From positions 1 through 37,478 of the forward strand of contig JBFLWJ010000027.1 of assembly GCA_040757835.1 (NCBI GenBank): a DNA stretch of 37,478 nt, in the 5' to 3' direction. Positions 1 to 7,668 of the stretch are shown piece by piece. Both the position numbers and the translations under genes were made by a program. The notes beneath the pieces were generated by a model. That model saw only the letters and a program-made list of their open reading frames with translations, did not search any database and was not told where the DNA came from. Source of the stretch: Actinomycetota bacterium. Lineage in GTDB: Bacteria > Actinomycetota > Geothermincolia > Geothermincolales > RBG-13-55-18. Numbering within the stretch: position 1 is the first letter of the stretch; every line of letters begins with the position of its first letter.

Positions 1-1
1 C

Positions 2-112
2 CGGCTTCTCGAGCCCATTGGCAATATTCCGCCGGCGGAGTTCGAGGCTTACTATTGGGGAAAGGAGGATCAGGAAGATACGGAAGGACTCAAGCAACCG
101 AGTCTCCGGTAA
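2..112 (+). CDS. IS3-family transposase OrfB, C-terminal end only
   Basis: The frame is open from the window edge to a TAA at 110-112 and encodes about 36 residues. It contains RLLEPIGNIPPAEFEAYYWG, which is the characteristic C-terminal signature of IS3-family OrfB transposases (end of the DDE rve/integrase core). The catalytic residues and the N-terminus lie outside the window. An IS-like terminal sequence follows immediately and the next recognisable coding sequence is a decapitated ATPase, so this is the right-hand end of an insertion. The family assignment rests on the C-terminal signature only. Confidence 0.75.
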   Translation, partial: RLLEPIGNIPPAEFEAYYWGKEDQEDTEGLKQPSLR

Positions 113-127
113 ACCCGGGGCGGTTCA
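111..127 (+). repeat. Putative right terminal inverted repeat of the IS3-family element
   Basis: The sequence AACCCGGGGCGGTTCA ends at 127, just after the transposase stop. Its reverse complement starts TGAACCGCCCCGGG, a form typical of IS3-family left ends as I recall them. The ATPase frame resumes at the next base, so the element ends about here. The matching left end and target duplication lie outside the window (a 3-bp duplication would be TTG at 128-130). Confidence 0.55.
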
Positions 128-340
128 TTGCTGAGAATGATGAAGCGGATGAGGGAGACACATGAAGGCAAGCTTACTGATGGAATGCCGCAAGTTAAGC
201 CCGAAGATATTGCCGTCTTGTATGTAGAACCTTTTGGGGAATCAAGCATTGTACGTGAGATGCCCTTGAACGAAAAAGGGGAACTAGTTAAATCCTGGCC
301 GGGGGGGTTCTTTGAGGAAGGGTTGAGAGAGGTATTCTAA
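128..340 (+). pseudogene. AAA ATPase (DUF3696-like) C-terminus, separated from its N-terminus by the IS
   Basis: These 70 codons read LLRMMKRMRE, then KPEDIAVLYVEP, then a WPGGFFEEGL ending. This matches the C-terminal segment (DUF3696 region) of OLD/RecF-like AAA_15 ATPases, where a helix with paired arginines precedes a beta strand ending in VE and a terminal W-P-x-G-F-F motif. The Walker A, Walker B and ABC-signature regions are absent, so it cannot be an active ATPase by itself. The frame runs straight out of the IS terminus with no start other than TTG at 128. The stop at 338-340 directly abuts the ATG of the next gene, so the two were an operon. The intact gene presumably worked with that downstream protein, possibly in phage defence, which is an inference. 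Confidence 0.6.
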
Positions 341-1285
341 ATGTTGGCAGAGTTTGCTCTAACCCCAGATTTCTTTGACCCAACATCATATTCGAGCGAT
401 GAAATCCATGGGCTTCATTTACGGTATCTCAAGGACACATTCTTAAAAGAAGCACTTATAAGGGATTTGAGAGAAGGAAAATGGGAGGAATACGTACTGA
501 GTAGAGGCCTGGTCTTATCTCCCAAGTCAAAAGAGCTCCTGAAGAAGATGAGGCAACAGAATAGACTCAGGCTGGTGCCTTCTGCGAGAGAGGCAGATCC
601 TATTAATGATCGAGAGTGGTGCGAAGAAGCTATTCAGTCTCATTCCATCGATCCCCTCGACGGCATTATCGCGACCGACAAAGTCAAGAAGCACTACATT
701 GATGAGGACATTGTCGCCTCCGTAGACAGGCTCAATGTTACGCAATGGTGGAGATTAGCTAAGGAGACTGCGGAGTCAACGACTGTGCTCGTGAATACAT
801 CCAGCTACAAAAAGGCATTGAAGAAGATTTTCGAGTGTGCCAGGTCAATCATGTTTATCGATCCCTGGATTGATCCAAGGGAAGACAACTATTCTCACTT
901 TGGCGAATTGCTGGCTCTATCAAGGAGAGACGCGCCTCCCAACCCCTTGATTGAGATTCACAGGAAAGTAGAAAGCCCAAGAAGTAGAGTTGATGTTAAA
1001 AGAGAGGTGAATGCATGGGAACAAGCATTTTCGTCACTCGATAATGTGTTGCAGGACACAGGCAATTCCGCAGAAGTGTTTATATGGGATTACGTGCATG
1101 ACCGTTTCTTAGTTACTGACATAATTGGAATATCCATCGGGCAAGGGTTCTCCGAGTCGAGGTACCCCGGTGAAACTACCAAATTCTCTAGACTCTCACG
1201 CTCTGACAGGGATGACCTGCAGAGGGAGTACCACGAGAACTCAAAGAAGCACTGGCTTGTTCATAAATTCAGAATAGGAGCGTGA
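341..1285 (+). CDS. PLD-like protein partnered with an AAA ATPase; possible defence effector
   Basis: This 314-aa protein has no full-length family that I can name. Residues roughly 165-180 read RSIMFIDPWIDPRED, a beta strand with an acidic turn typical of phospholipase-D-like folds. Further on, IWDYVHDRFLVTD gives an H-x-R-x4-D arrangement, close to the HxKx4D PLD motif with Arg for Lys, followed by the ISIGQGF strand. One motif copy would require a dimer, as in PLD-family nucleases such as BfiI or DrmC. The N-terminal 150 residues are mostly helical with no motif I recognise. The ATG follows the stop of the DUF3696-type ATPase with zero spacing, so it was translationally coupled to it. The IS insertion leaves it without its partner and probably without its native promoter. 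Confidence 0.55.
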   Translation: MLAEFALTPDFFDPTSYSSDEIHGLHLRYLKDTFLKEALIRDLREGKWEEYVLSRGLVLSPKSKELLKKMRQQNRLRLVPSAREADPINDREWCEEAIQSHSIDPLDGIIATDKVKKHYIDEDIVASVDRLNVTQWWRLAKETAESTTVLVNTSSYKKALKKIFECARSIMFIDPWIDPREDNYSHFGELLALSRRDAPPNPLIEIHRKVESPRSRVDVKREVNAWEQAFSSLDNVLQDTGNSAEVFIWDYVHDRFLVTDIIGISIGQGFSESRYPGETTKFSRLSRSDRDDLQREYHENSKKHWLVHKFRIGA

Positions 1286-1321
1286 GAGGCATATCCCAAT
1301 CAACAAATGGTCAATATAGCT

Positions 1322-1434
1322 GAGCGCAAGAGAGGAAAACCGAGAGCAACTGGCAGCAACTCGAAAATATAAAAAGCACAGGCTATATGTAATTCAGAAC
1401 AACTGAACGCAACTCAGGAACACCCAGAGCAAGC
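1322..1434 (+). promoter_or_regulatory. Two tetrads of 10-bp direct repeats (putative integrase arm sites), copy 1
   Basis: Four consecutive decamers begin at 1322, 1332, 1342 and 1352 (for example gagagcaact and ggcagcaact). After a 33-bp AT-rich spacer come four more at 1395, 1405, 1415 and 1425 (cagaacaact, gaacgcaact and so on). The consensus is close to GAGNGCAACY. A 10-bp period puts every site on the same face of the helix. The last decamer ends 7 bp before the tRNA fragment. Binding by an integrase or an accessory factor is inference from the geometry. Confidence 0.6.
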
Positions 1435-1441
1435 GAATTTT

Positions 1442-1499
1442 ACGGACTGTAAATCCGTTGGCACAGCCTACGGAGGTTCAAATCCTCCCTCCCCCACCA
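1442..1499 (+). other. 3' fragment of tRNA-Tyr (anticodon arm to CCA), att core copy 1
   Basis: A perfect 5-bp anticodon stem (acgga/tccgt) encloses loop ctGTAaa, giving a tyrosine GUA anticodon. It is followed by a long class II variable arm, a T-arm built on ggaggTTCAAATcctcc, the acceptor 3' strand and an encoded CCA. The D-arm and the 5' acceptor strand are absent upstream, where decamer repeats occupy the position. It cannot fold as a tRNA and is best read as the displaced tRNA 3' end left at one end of an integrated element. Confidence 0.8.
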
Positions 1500-1512
1500 G
1501 GAATAAAGAAGC

Positions 1513-1548
1513 AGGCCAGAGGGTTATCTCTTTGGCCTGTTGCTTTTT
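1513..1548 (+). terminator. Rho-independent terminator after the tRNA-Tyr fragment, copy 1
   Basis: The stem AGGCCAGAG pairs with CTCTTTGGCCT (one G-U pair, small bulge) around a short loop, and GTTGCTTTTT follows. The same hairpin with compensatory differences follows the other two tRNA fragments, so it probably derives from the terminator of the original tRNA-Tyr gene. Confidence 0.65.
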
Positions 1549-1571
1549 AAGGGAAACTATCAAGAGAGGCA

Positions 1572-1610
1572 ACGGACTATCTATCCGTCGCGGTTCAACC
1601 CGGTACTCCT
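1572..1610 (+). other. Second anticodon-like hairpin plus T-arm-like sequence, copy 1
   Basis: The hairpin acgga-ctATCta-tccgt has the same 5-bp stem as the tRNA-Tyr anticodon arm but a different loop. It is followed by a degenerate cGGTTCAACCc T-arm-like stretch. It recurs at 10721 and, cut off, at 15335. It may be a decayed tRNA or a second recombinase core-type site. The T-stem pairs poorly, so a functional tRNA is unlikely. Confidence 0.4.
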
Positions 1611-1863
1611 ACTAAAAGACCTGCTAAACAGGCAATAATTGCTCGGAGGTGGAGCCGCGACATGTGAAGGAACGTATTATGCCTTCTTCATCCAAATGCT
1701 GAACTTCGATCCCTAAGAATCATAAATGACCATGAAGAAGCCACATTTGGAGATCATCTGGGGAGGAGAAGAGAAGCATAGAAAGAACCCGATCAACATA
1801 TGGTCAACATCCTTGAACACGGCCCGCAAGCAATGCCCAGGTGAGCCCCACAAGCCTTGACTT

Positions 1864-3194
1864 AAATGATGCCTTGAATTAATATGATGTCCATAAGGAC
1901 AACAAAATTTATAGGAGCAACATTGATAGAGGCAGAGATTGTCAATGAATTAATGAATGGTATCGGGGAGATCCTTCCCATTCCCGGGTTGAAGTTTGAG
2001 ATATCCCCTGCCAAGAAAAGAGAAGCCGGGTCGCCCGAATATATAGCATCGATATCAATCGATGGCAAGGGAGTCAAGGCAGCCATTGAAGTACTCCCAA
2101 CAAGGAGTTCGGCGATATTTCGGAGCAAGCTGTCAAGCCTTGTGTCCTATGCCGATCGGGATGGTGGCTTAGTCCCGCTGATCCTGTCGGATTACCTGAG
2201 CAAGGAGAAGAGGGAGGAATGCAAGGGTGCCGGGGTCCTCTTCATCGACCTTTCAGGAAATGCCTATATCTCTCATGGGGGAATATATGTAGAACGCGAG
2301 GGTTTTCCTAACAAGTATCCGGAAAGAAGGCTGGGGCGTGGACCTTTCTCCGACAAAGCATCACTGATACTCAGGGTAGCTCTTGAAGAGAGGAGCAGAT
2401 CATGGGGCGTTAGAGAGGTAGCCCAAGCAGCCGGACTTGATCCAGGCTTTGTCTCCCGTATGATGAGGGAGCTTGAGATAAGGGGCTATTTCGGAAAAGA
2501 GGGTAGAAGATTCAAGTTGCTGGATGCGAAAAGCCTTCTCGAGGACTGGATAAGCGCATACGACTACCGCAAGAACGAGGAACACGGCTATTTCTGCCTG
2601 GCTGATAATCCCGGTGAGATACTCGACAGATTGCGCGATGCGGGGAGGCATAAAAGCCTACCTTACGCCCTGTCCTTCCAGGCCGGGGCCAACCTGGTGA
2701 CTCCTCATTCCGTCTATAGCGAAGTACATATATATCTGAGGGATGAAAGCGGCCGGAAATTCCTTGAGCGGCGACTTAAACTGAGAGAAGTAGAAAGAGG
2801 GGCAAACGTCATATTGTGCTACCCGCACTATAGGTACTCAGCCTTCCACGAGATGCATCAGGTAGAAGGGCTCTGGGTCGTATCGGATCTGCAACTCTAT
2901 CTTGACCTGTACAAGTATCCTTTGCGGGGACTGGAACAGGCTGAATATCTTTACAGGCACCGGTTGAAGAGACTCATCGAGGGATGATACACGGTGGAGA
3001 AGATCTTCAAGCACAGCCTGTTCAAAGTCGTTGAGATTCTTGGCGAGTATCTCTCCTAGGTCGTCTTCGCGGGTGGCTGGGCGCCGCTTATCTACTACCA
3101 CTATCTTATGGGAGATAAGGCCAGGACTCCGCTCCTGACCCAGGAATTCGATTTGATGGTTGGAAGGCGAATCAGAAACAGCGGCAAGAGCCTC
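1864..3194. repeat. 1331-bp direct repeat carrying the abiE-like locus, copy 1
   Basis: This segment aligns without gaps to 15349-16679 at a constant offset of 13485 bp. Within the antitoxin gene the middle and 3' parts appear identical. Scattered substitutions cluster near the left edge and in the start of the toxin gene. The uneven divergence suggests gene conversion or partial homogenisation after duplication. Confidence 0.85.
1884..2987 (+). CDS. AbiEi-like type IV antitoxin / winged-helix regulator, copy 1
   Basis: This 367-aa protein has an N-terminal domain of about 140 residues containing PLILSDYLSKEKREECK and then FIDLSGNAYI, a pattern of the AbiEi-type antitoxin group (inactive nuclease-like fold upstream of DNA binding). 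Residues about 160-215 form a winged helix (VREVAQAAGLDPGFVSRMMR as recognition region, then a GYFGKEGRR wing). The C-terminal 150 residues (YSAFHEMHQVEGLWVVSDLQ) resemble AbiEi C-terminal domains that bind or block the toxin. The stop is 7 nt before the toxin gene, fitting an antitoxin-first operon that represses itself. The start is ATG 1884 or 1887, and I see no strong Shine-Dalgarno sequence. Copy 2 differs at two residues (E18K, S83A). The family call is by motif and context. Confidence 0.65.
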   Translation: MMSIRTTKFIGATLIEAEIVNELMNGIGEILPIPGLKFEISPAKKREAGSPEYIASISIDGKGVKAAIEVLPTRSSAIFRSKLSSLVSYADRDGGLVPLILSDYLSKEKREECKGAGVLFIDLSGNAYISHGGIYVEREGFPNKYPERRLGRGPFSDKASLILRVALEERSRSWGVREVAQAAGLDPGFVSRMMRELEIRGYFGKEGRRFKLLDAKSLLEDWISAYDYRKNEEHGYFCLADNPGEILDRLRDAGRHKSLPYALSFQAGANLVTPHSVYSEVHIYLRDESGRKFLERRLKLREVERGANVILCYPHYRYSAFHEMHQVEGLWVVSDLQLYLDLYKYPLRGLEQAEYLYRHRLKRLIEG

Positions 3195-3830
3195 TACGAG
3201 TTGCTGCAGGATGCGGGCTTGCATCCAGAGCCACGCGATTCATCTCCGTGGCCGGCGCAGATCTACTCGGGAGAAATCGAAGGCAACCACCTCGAGTTGG
3301 AGTTCTTTACGCCCATGACCGGAAAGGGAGGGGATAGGGCTATCGAGGTTCAGAAAAACTTGCTTGCTCTCCCGTTAAGATATGCCGATATCATTGTTTC
3401 TGCCGCCATGGAAGTCGTGATAGACGACCATCCGCTTCACAGAGCCACCACACCGGTCACACTACTGGTACCTTCACCAGGGGCCTTCATCTTCAACAAA
3501 GGATTGACATTCTCCAGGCGGCAGGTAACGGCCAAGAAGGAAAAGGATCTCTACTACATCTTCGATATACTGGCGCGATGTCCCGAATTAAGGCAAGAAA
3601 TATTGGAGGAACTCAGTGCTCTCAAGCGTTCGAGCGCTACCCATGCAAAGTGGTTCAAGTCTTTTCTGAAGAACATGGCCGATTATTTAGGGGATCTCGA
3701 TGCCAAGGAGATCAACATGGTATTTCGCCAGAGGCCACCAAGCGCTTTTCCGGGATTGGATGATCAGCAGTTCCGCCAGTACGTATTCGAAACCTTTAAA
3801 ACATTCATCGAGGAGTCGAGTCAACTATAG
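2994..3830 (+). pseudogene. AbiEii-like nucleotidyltransferase toxin, copy 1, with an internal amber stop
   Basis: From GTG 2994 the frame reads MEKIFKHSLFKVVEILGEYLS, then TAG at 3057-3059, then VVFAGGWAPLIYYHYLMG and on to a TAG at 3828. Copy 2 has GAG (Glu) at the amber position, so this is a single-base nonsense mutation at codon 22. GGWAPLIYY and the downstream EFDLMV acidic motif are the glycine-rich and metal-binding motifs of AbiEii/MNT-like nucleotidyltransferases, toxins of type IV TA systems. Restart at ATG 3108 would give 240 aa lacking the GGW loop, so it should be catalytically dead. The full length of 278 codons is normal for the family. The antitoxin upstream stays intact. Confidence 0.65.
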
Positions 3831-3839
3831 CGTCTTTTC

Positions 3840-3891
3840 GCCAGAGGATTAGCTGCCATTGAGGGTTGTCCCTCTGGCCTGGTACGTTTTT
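3840..3891 (+). terminator. Rho-independent terminator after the copy 1 abiE locus
   Basis: A perfect 8-bp stem, GCCAGAGG at 3840-3847 with CCTCTGGC at 3871-3878, encloses a loop of 23 nt. A GGTACGTTTTT tract follows. It lies 10 nt after the toxin stop and ends the low-GC abiE block. Confidence 0.6.
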
Positions 3892-4067
3892 CCATAGCAT
3901 TTAGGCCACGTGAGTCCACCAGGGTCCCCAGATGGTTGATATTCTAGAAGCAGATGAGACTTGGGATTGTCGTGCCCGGCCTGCTAAAATGTTATTGGAT
4001 TGCGGTGTTGAAGGCAGTATTTTACTTGACTAGAAGCGATAGGCAAGAGCAGCAAGGGGGACGATCC

Positions 4068-4628
4068 ATGGATGCAGCCGGAGTAAGCGCTTCTTCATCC
4101 TTCCGCTCCGCTTTCTCCATGATCCTCAACCCAGCCCAGGCGGTGAAGGGCGCCCTGGAAAGCGTCCCCTGGGTCTACTCCCTCGCAATATCCGGCATGG
4201 CCTTCACTCTCTTCTTTCTCCAGACCGGACTGGATATGTACAGGGTGGGCACCGCCTCGACGAGGGCCGCGGTAGGCTTCACCTTCCTGGGCACCGCCCT
4301 GGGCACCGCCGGGGTGGCCCTGGTGGCCACGCTGGCTTGGGCGGCCTCCCGCCCGCTGGGAGGCGACCGCTCCCTTCAGTGGACCATCCGTGCCTTCTGT
4401 TTGGCCTATACCCCCACAATCATCTTCTGCACGGTTGGGCTCGTCTTCAACCTGGCGGTCGGCTGGAACACCGCCATCGCCTTCGGGATAACCGGGGTGC
4501 TGTGGGCCCTTTACCCTATATTGGCCATCTGCCGGGAGATGACCGGGGAAAAGCTCTGGGCAAGCATGGCCATCTCCACCGTCTGCGGGGCCCTGGTCCT
4601 TTCCGCCTGGGCCCTGCTGGGGATATAG
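4068..4628 (+). CDS. Yip1-domain-like integral membrane protein
   Basis: This 186-aa protein starts at ATG 4068 (MDAAGVSASS), supported by AGCAAGGGGGAC just upstream; an upstream frame extension to 3954 lacks such a signal. The layout is a short cytoplasmic N-terminus with the NPAQAVKGALES segment that precedes Yip1 membrane domains, then about five hydrophobic helices. Yip1-like proteins in bacteria are poorly characterised membrane proteins. The GC content and codon use rise sharply here compared with the abiE locus. The next membrane gene follows after 11 nt, giving an operon that continues to 10339. No enzymatic motif is visible. Confidence 0.6.
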   Translation: MDAAGVSASSSFRSAFSMILNPAQAVKGALESVPWVYSLAISGMAFTLFFLQTGLDMYRVGTASTRAAVGFTFLGTALGTAGVALVATLAWAASRPLGGDRSLQWTIRAFCLAYTPTIIFCTVGLVFNLAVGWNTAIAFGITGVLWALYPILAICREMTGEKLWASMAISTVCGALVLSAWALLGI

Positions 4629-4639
4629 GGGAGGAAGGG

Positions 4640-5125
4640 ATGGACAGGACCAAGGGGGAGAGGATCATAGGCGGCCTCGTCATCCTCGCCTGCTTCTGCG
4701 TCCTGGCCTGGCTCAATGGGAGATACGTGGGGCAGGGCGCCGGCCAGGTGGCCCTGTATACCATCCTGGGACTTATCATCGCCCTGGCCTGCCTGGCCGG
4801 GCTGGCCGCCCTGGTGATGGCCCTCGACCCGGCCCTGCGCCAGGGGCCGGGATACGCCGGGGCCGCAGACGCGGTGGCCCGGGGATACCTCCTCGCCCTC
4901 CCCTTCGCCCTCCTCGCCCTTCTGGCCGACCTCGCCTTCGGCTGGGGCGCCGCCACCGCCTTCATGCAGGCGGCCATCATGACCTCGGGGGCGGCGGTGG
5001 GGGTGGAGCTGGCGCGCTCGGGTGAGCCCAAGCTGCGCTACATGATCGGCTGCATGGCGGGGGCCTTCGCCTTCTCCATCATCTGGATCGCCTACTCGGC
5101 CATCTTCTCCAAGGCGGTGGGGTGA
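4640..5125 (+). CDS. Small polytopic membrane protein, Yip1-like
   Basis: The 161-aa product begins MDRTKGERIIGG at ATG 4640 behind GGGGAGGAAGGG, a strong ribosome-binding site. Four hydrophobic helices are visible: about residues 10-25, 37-62, 85-105 and 135-155. It resembles the preceding protein in size, helix layout and position and may be a divergent paralogue. It sits between that gene and the large secreted protein, with the next ATG 1 nt after its stop. No conserved polar or catalytic motif is seen, so its role (membrane anchoring, immunity to the downstream toxin-like protein, or transport) cannot be told. Confidence 0.55.
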   Translation: MDRTKGERIIGGLVILACFCVLAWLNGRYVGQGAGQVALYTILGLIIALACLAGLAALVMALDPALRQGPGYAGAADAVARGYLLALPFALLALLADLAFGWGAATAFMQAAIMTSGAAVGVELARSGEPKLRYMIGCMAGAFAFSIIWIAYSAIFSKAVG

Positions 5126-5126
5126 G

Positions 5127-7643
5127 ATGCCCAGGCCGAGGTTGTGGAAGGCGGGCAGGCCGATGCGGCCGGCATGGCTGTTCCCGGCACTTATCGTGAT
5201 CCTGGCGACCGGGGCCATCCTGCTGGCTTGCATGGGCACCTGCCTCGCAGCCGATATCCAGCCCCCCACGGATAAGCAGGCCGAGGAGTGGCTGGCGAAG
5301 GTGAAAAGCGGAGAATATGCATGGGTATTCGGCGAGAGCCCGGATGACCCGCCATACAATGTGGTGAAAACCGAAAAAGTGACCCAGGTCGAAAAACATG
5401 ATGATGGGACGGTGTTCGTGACCTATCACATGTACGTTATATATACGATCTCGGTCAAGACACAGTACGACAGCGCCCCATACACCGATGTCTATGAGGA
5501 CCATGCCCTCCTGGACTCGATGACCTGGGTGGCGGGTACGGATCAACCGTTGTCACAATCCGTTTCCGACTTCACCGACTACAAGACGATCGAAGTCCCA
5601 CCGGACCAGTACGGTTCCGCGATGGACCGGGCGGTTGCCGCCATGGAGGCAAGCCTGCGGGAGGAGCTCAACAGTTTTGAGCATGTTTCGGGATGGGTGC
5701 CGGTAAGCTCAGGCGGTGATATCACCGCACCGCCGGGGAGCGAAAGCGAAGCTGAGGGGAGCAAGCAGGCGGGGGGAGGCAGCAAGATCCCCGGTCCCGG
5801 CAGCTGGTGGACATGGCTTACCGGCACGGTGATAGCCGGCATCATCGCGGCGATAGCCGGCTTCCTGAACTCCCTCCTCGGGCTTCCGCCCGTACCCGCC
5901 GCCCCGCCCGCTCCTCCCGGCAAGCCCGTCCCGCCGGCCAGGGTCCCTCCGGCCAGGGGGGCGGATAAACCCTACCCGCAAGTCTCCATAGATATCCCCA
6001 AACCTCGCCGCAGGCCGCCGTCCGGCCCGTTCGATTTCCCCCCGTACATGGAGCCGCTCCCGGCCGGCGTCGCCGCCGGTACCGCCGATCCCTTCGACCT
6101 GAAGAAGCATCCAAACCAGCCGGCCGATCTCATCGGAAGCAAGGTCGACTCCACCATGGATTCCCTGGGTCAAAGCATGGACGAGATCATCGAGGCCACC
6201 GGGGAATCCGCGGGCCAGACGGCCAAGGACGTCGGCACAGCGGTAAAGGACGGGGTCGCCGGATTTGTCCACGGAATCGCAAGTATCCCCGGCACCATAC
6301 TGGAAGGATACGTGGAGCTGGGTAAGCTCTCGTATACCATTTATTCCGAATACATGAACGGCAAACCGAGTATCTTCACCGACCTGATCTCCTCGGGCGA
6401 GGGATGGGAGGCGCTCAAAGGCATCCTCGCGACCCTGGGCAAGGAACTGCTGCCCACCGACGAGATAAGCTCTCTCTTCGATCCCAACGCGTCGCTGGAG
6501 GAGAAGCTCTGGGCCATCCCCGCGGCGGCCACCAAGCTCGCCAACCTGATCATGATGGCCCCGAAGTTAGCCAAGATGCCGGTGCCGGGTTTCTCCGACG
6601 ACCTCACCGCCATCAGCTCCGCCAAGGCGGCGAACAAGGCCATCGAGGCGGCGAAGGCGGCCACGACCTCCGGCGCGCAGACCGAATACGAGGCCTACAA
6701 GGCCGCTGGAAAGAACAAGGCGTCCGAGATCAACAAGGCGGTGGAAGCGGGCGGCAAGATATCCAAGGAGCAGGTGCTGGATGCCATGAGCGACCCCGCC
6801 ACCATGCGTGTGATCAAGAAGGCGCCGGAGGCAGTACAGAAGGAGTTCGCCGCGACCCAAGCCAAGGAGATCTACCAGCCGGTCTACGACGACGTGGTGG
6901 CGCACATGAAAGCCAGCGATCCCAACGGGGTGTACAAGGTCGGCGGGGTCCGCACGCCGGGCCAGCAGAGCTTGATCAACACCGACAACGACGTCATCTT
7001 GATGAAGCTGGAGAAAACGAGGGACGGCTCCCTCTACTGGAAGGAGGTGCCCGCCCATCAATGGGAGGGCGCATATTTCGATTCCTTCGCCAGGCGCACA
7101 GGGTTCGACCCGGCGAAGGCGAAGGCGCGCTTTCCCGAGAAGAACTGGGACAAGATGACGCCGATGGACCAGAAGAAGGTGTGGACGGAAGGGCACGGCC
7201 AGGAAGCCATGGACGTCAAGAACCCGGAGGCCGCCCAATCCTTCAGCAACCAGCCCACGGTCATGGACCCGAGGTGGAAGCCAGGGGCGAAGTCGCCCGT
7301 TGCACAGGGAAGGATAGTGGACGGCGAGGGGCTAGCCCAGATGGAGAAGTACAAGACCACCCGCGGCTGGAAGGGAGAGGGCACGACCGTAAAGACCCAG
7401 ACCGAGGCTATGGAACAGGGAGCCAAATTGTGCAACCTTTCCAAGAAGATGGCCTCCCAGTCCATGGCGCGTACCGGCAAGACCATACGCTACCCCGAGG
7501 TGTTCAAGCAGGGGGAGGCGATACTGAAGAGGAGCGACCTCGCTCCTGCGGTACGCGACCAGGCCTTGAAGAACCTGGGATTCAAGGGCGGATACGAGGA
7601 GTTCATGGACAAGCTGTCGAGCTGGACGGGCCGACTGCCATGA
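5127..7643 (+). CDS. Large secreted or anchored protein with polymorphic-toxin-like architecture
   Basis: This 838-aa protein begins with a signal sequence (start ATG 5127 or 5163; hydrophobic core LFPALIVILATGAILLACMG, with LLAC as a possible lipobox or a cleavage site at CLAA-D). Residues about 40-190 form a beta-rich extracytoplasmic region. A Gly/Ser linker leads to a second hydrophobic helix (WLTGTVIAGIIAAIAGFLNS, about 228-250), then a proline-rich stretch (about 255-315). Residues 330-490 contain GIASIPGTILEGYVELG and LFDPNASLEEKLWA, which resemble the pre-toxin segments of polymorphic toxins. The C-terminal about 230 residues (TPGQQSLINTDNDVILMKLE, later HQWEGAYFDSFARRTGFDP) form a compact charged domain I do not recognise. 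Toxin identity is inferred from the layout, not from a known catalytic motif. Confidence 0.5.
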   Translation: MPRPRLWKAGRPMRPAWLFPALIVILATGAILLACMGTCLAADIQPPTDKQAEEWLAKVKSGEYAWVFGESPDDPPYNVVKTEKVTQVEKHDDGTVFVTYHMYVIYTISVKTQYDSAPYTDVYEDHALLDSMTWVAGTDQPLSQSVSDFTDYKTIEVPPDQYGSAMDRAVAAMEASLREELNSFEHVSGWVPVSSGGDITAPPGSESEAEGSKQAGGGSKIPGPGSWWTWLTGTVIAGIIAAIAGFLNSLLGLPPVPAAPPAPPGKPVPPARVPPARGADKPYPQVSIDIPKPRRRPPSGPFDFPPYMEPLPAGVAAGTADPFDLKKHPNQPADLIGSKVDSTMDSLGQSMDEIIEATGESAGQTAKDVGTAVKDGVAGFVHGIASIPGTILEGYVELGKLSYTIYSEYMNGKPSIFTDLISSGEGWEALKGILATLGKELLPTDEISSLFDPNASLEEKLWAIPAAATKLANLIMMAPKLAKMPVPGFSDDLTAISSAKAANKAIEAAKAATTSGAQTEYEAYKAAGKNKASEINKAVEAGGKISKEQVLDAMSDPATMRVIKKAPEAVQKEFAATQAKEIYQPVYDDVVAHMKASDPNGVYKVGGVRTPGQQSLINTDNDVILMKLEKTRDGSLYWKEVPAHQWEGAYFDSFARRTGFDPAKAKARFPEKNWDKMTPMDQKKVWTEGHGQEAMDVKNPEAAQSFSNQPTVMDPRWKPGAKSPVAQGRIVDGEGLAQMEKYKTTRGWKGEGTTVKTQTEAMEQGAKLCNLSKKMASQSMARTGKTIRYPEVFKQGEAILKRSDLAPAVRDQALKNLGFKGGYEEFMDKLSSWTGRLP

Positions 7644-7668
7644 GGCGGTGGCCGGAAAGGGAAGTGAG

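Larger units (their letters stand above)
1300..1822. repeat. tRNA-Tyr att-like module, copy 1 (523 bp)
   Basis: This is the first of three related units (others at 10447 and 15061). In order it holds a TCAACAAATGGTCAATATAG boundary, two tetrads of 10-bp repeats (1322-1434), a 7-bp gap, the 58-nt 3' part of tRNA-Tyr (1442-1499), a terminator (1513-1548), a second anticodon-like hairpin (1572-1588), and a closing sequence that again carries ATGGTCAACAT. Copies 1 and 2 stay alignable with equal length over the whole unit. The order fits a tyrosine-recombinase attachment region: arm sites beside a core in a tRNA anticodon loop. No integrase is nearby. Confidence 0.7.

Noticed and set aside
1322..1434. 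CRISPR array
   Set aside because: The repeats are 10 bp, directly abutting, degenerate and without unique spacers of usual length; no cas genes are present.
1442..1499. Functional tRNA-Tyr gene
   Set aside because: The anticodon arm, variable arm, T-arm and CCA are present, but the D-arm and 5' acceptor strand are absent upstream in all three copies, so these are fragments.
3057..3059. Pyrrolysine or suppressor readthrough of the TAG
   Set aside because: A single amber codon where the paralogue has GAG is better explained by a nonsense mutation; nothing in the window suggests amber recoding.
3108..3830. Intact 240-aa protein starting at ATG 3108
   Set aside because: The ATG lies inside the coding region after the glycine-rich GGW motif. 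Copy 2 shows the frame continuing upstream through a sense codon, so the ATG is a restart after a nonsense mutation.
4337..5125. Extended 262-aa version of the second membrane protein
   Set aside because: The first 100 codons lie within the upstream Yip1-like gene and are low-complexity; ATG 4640 has a strong ribosome-binding site.
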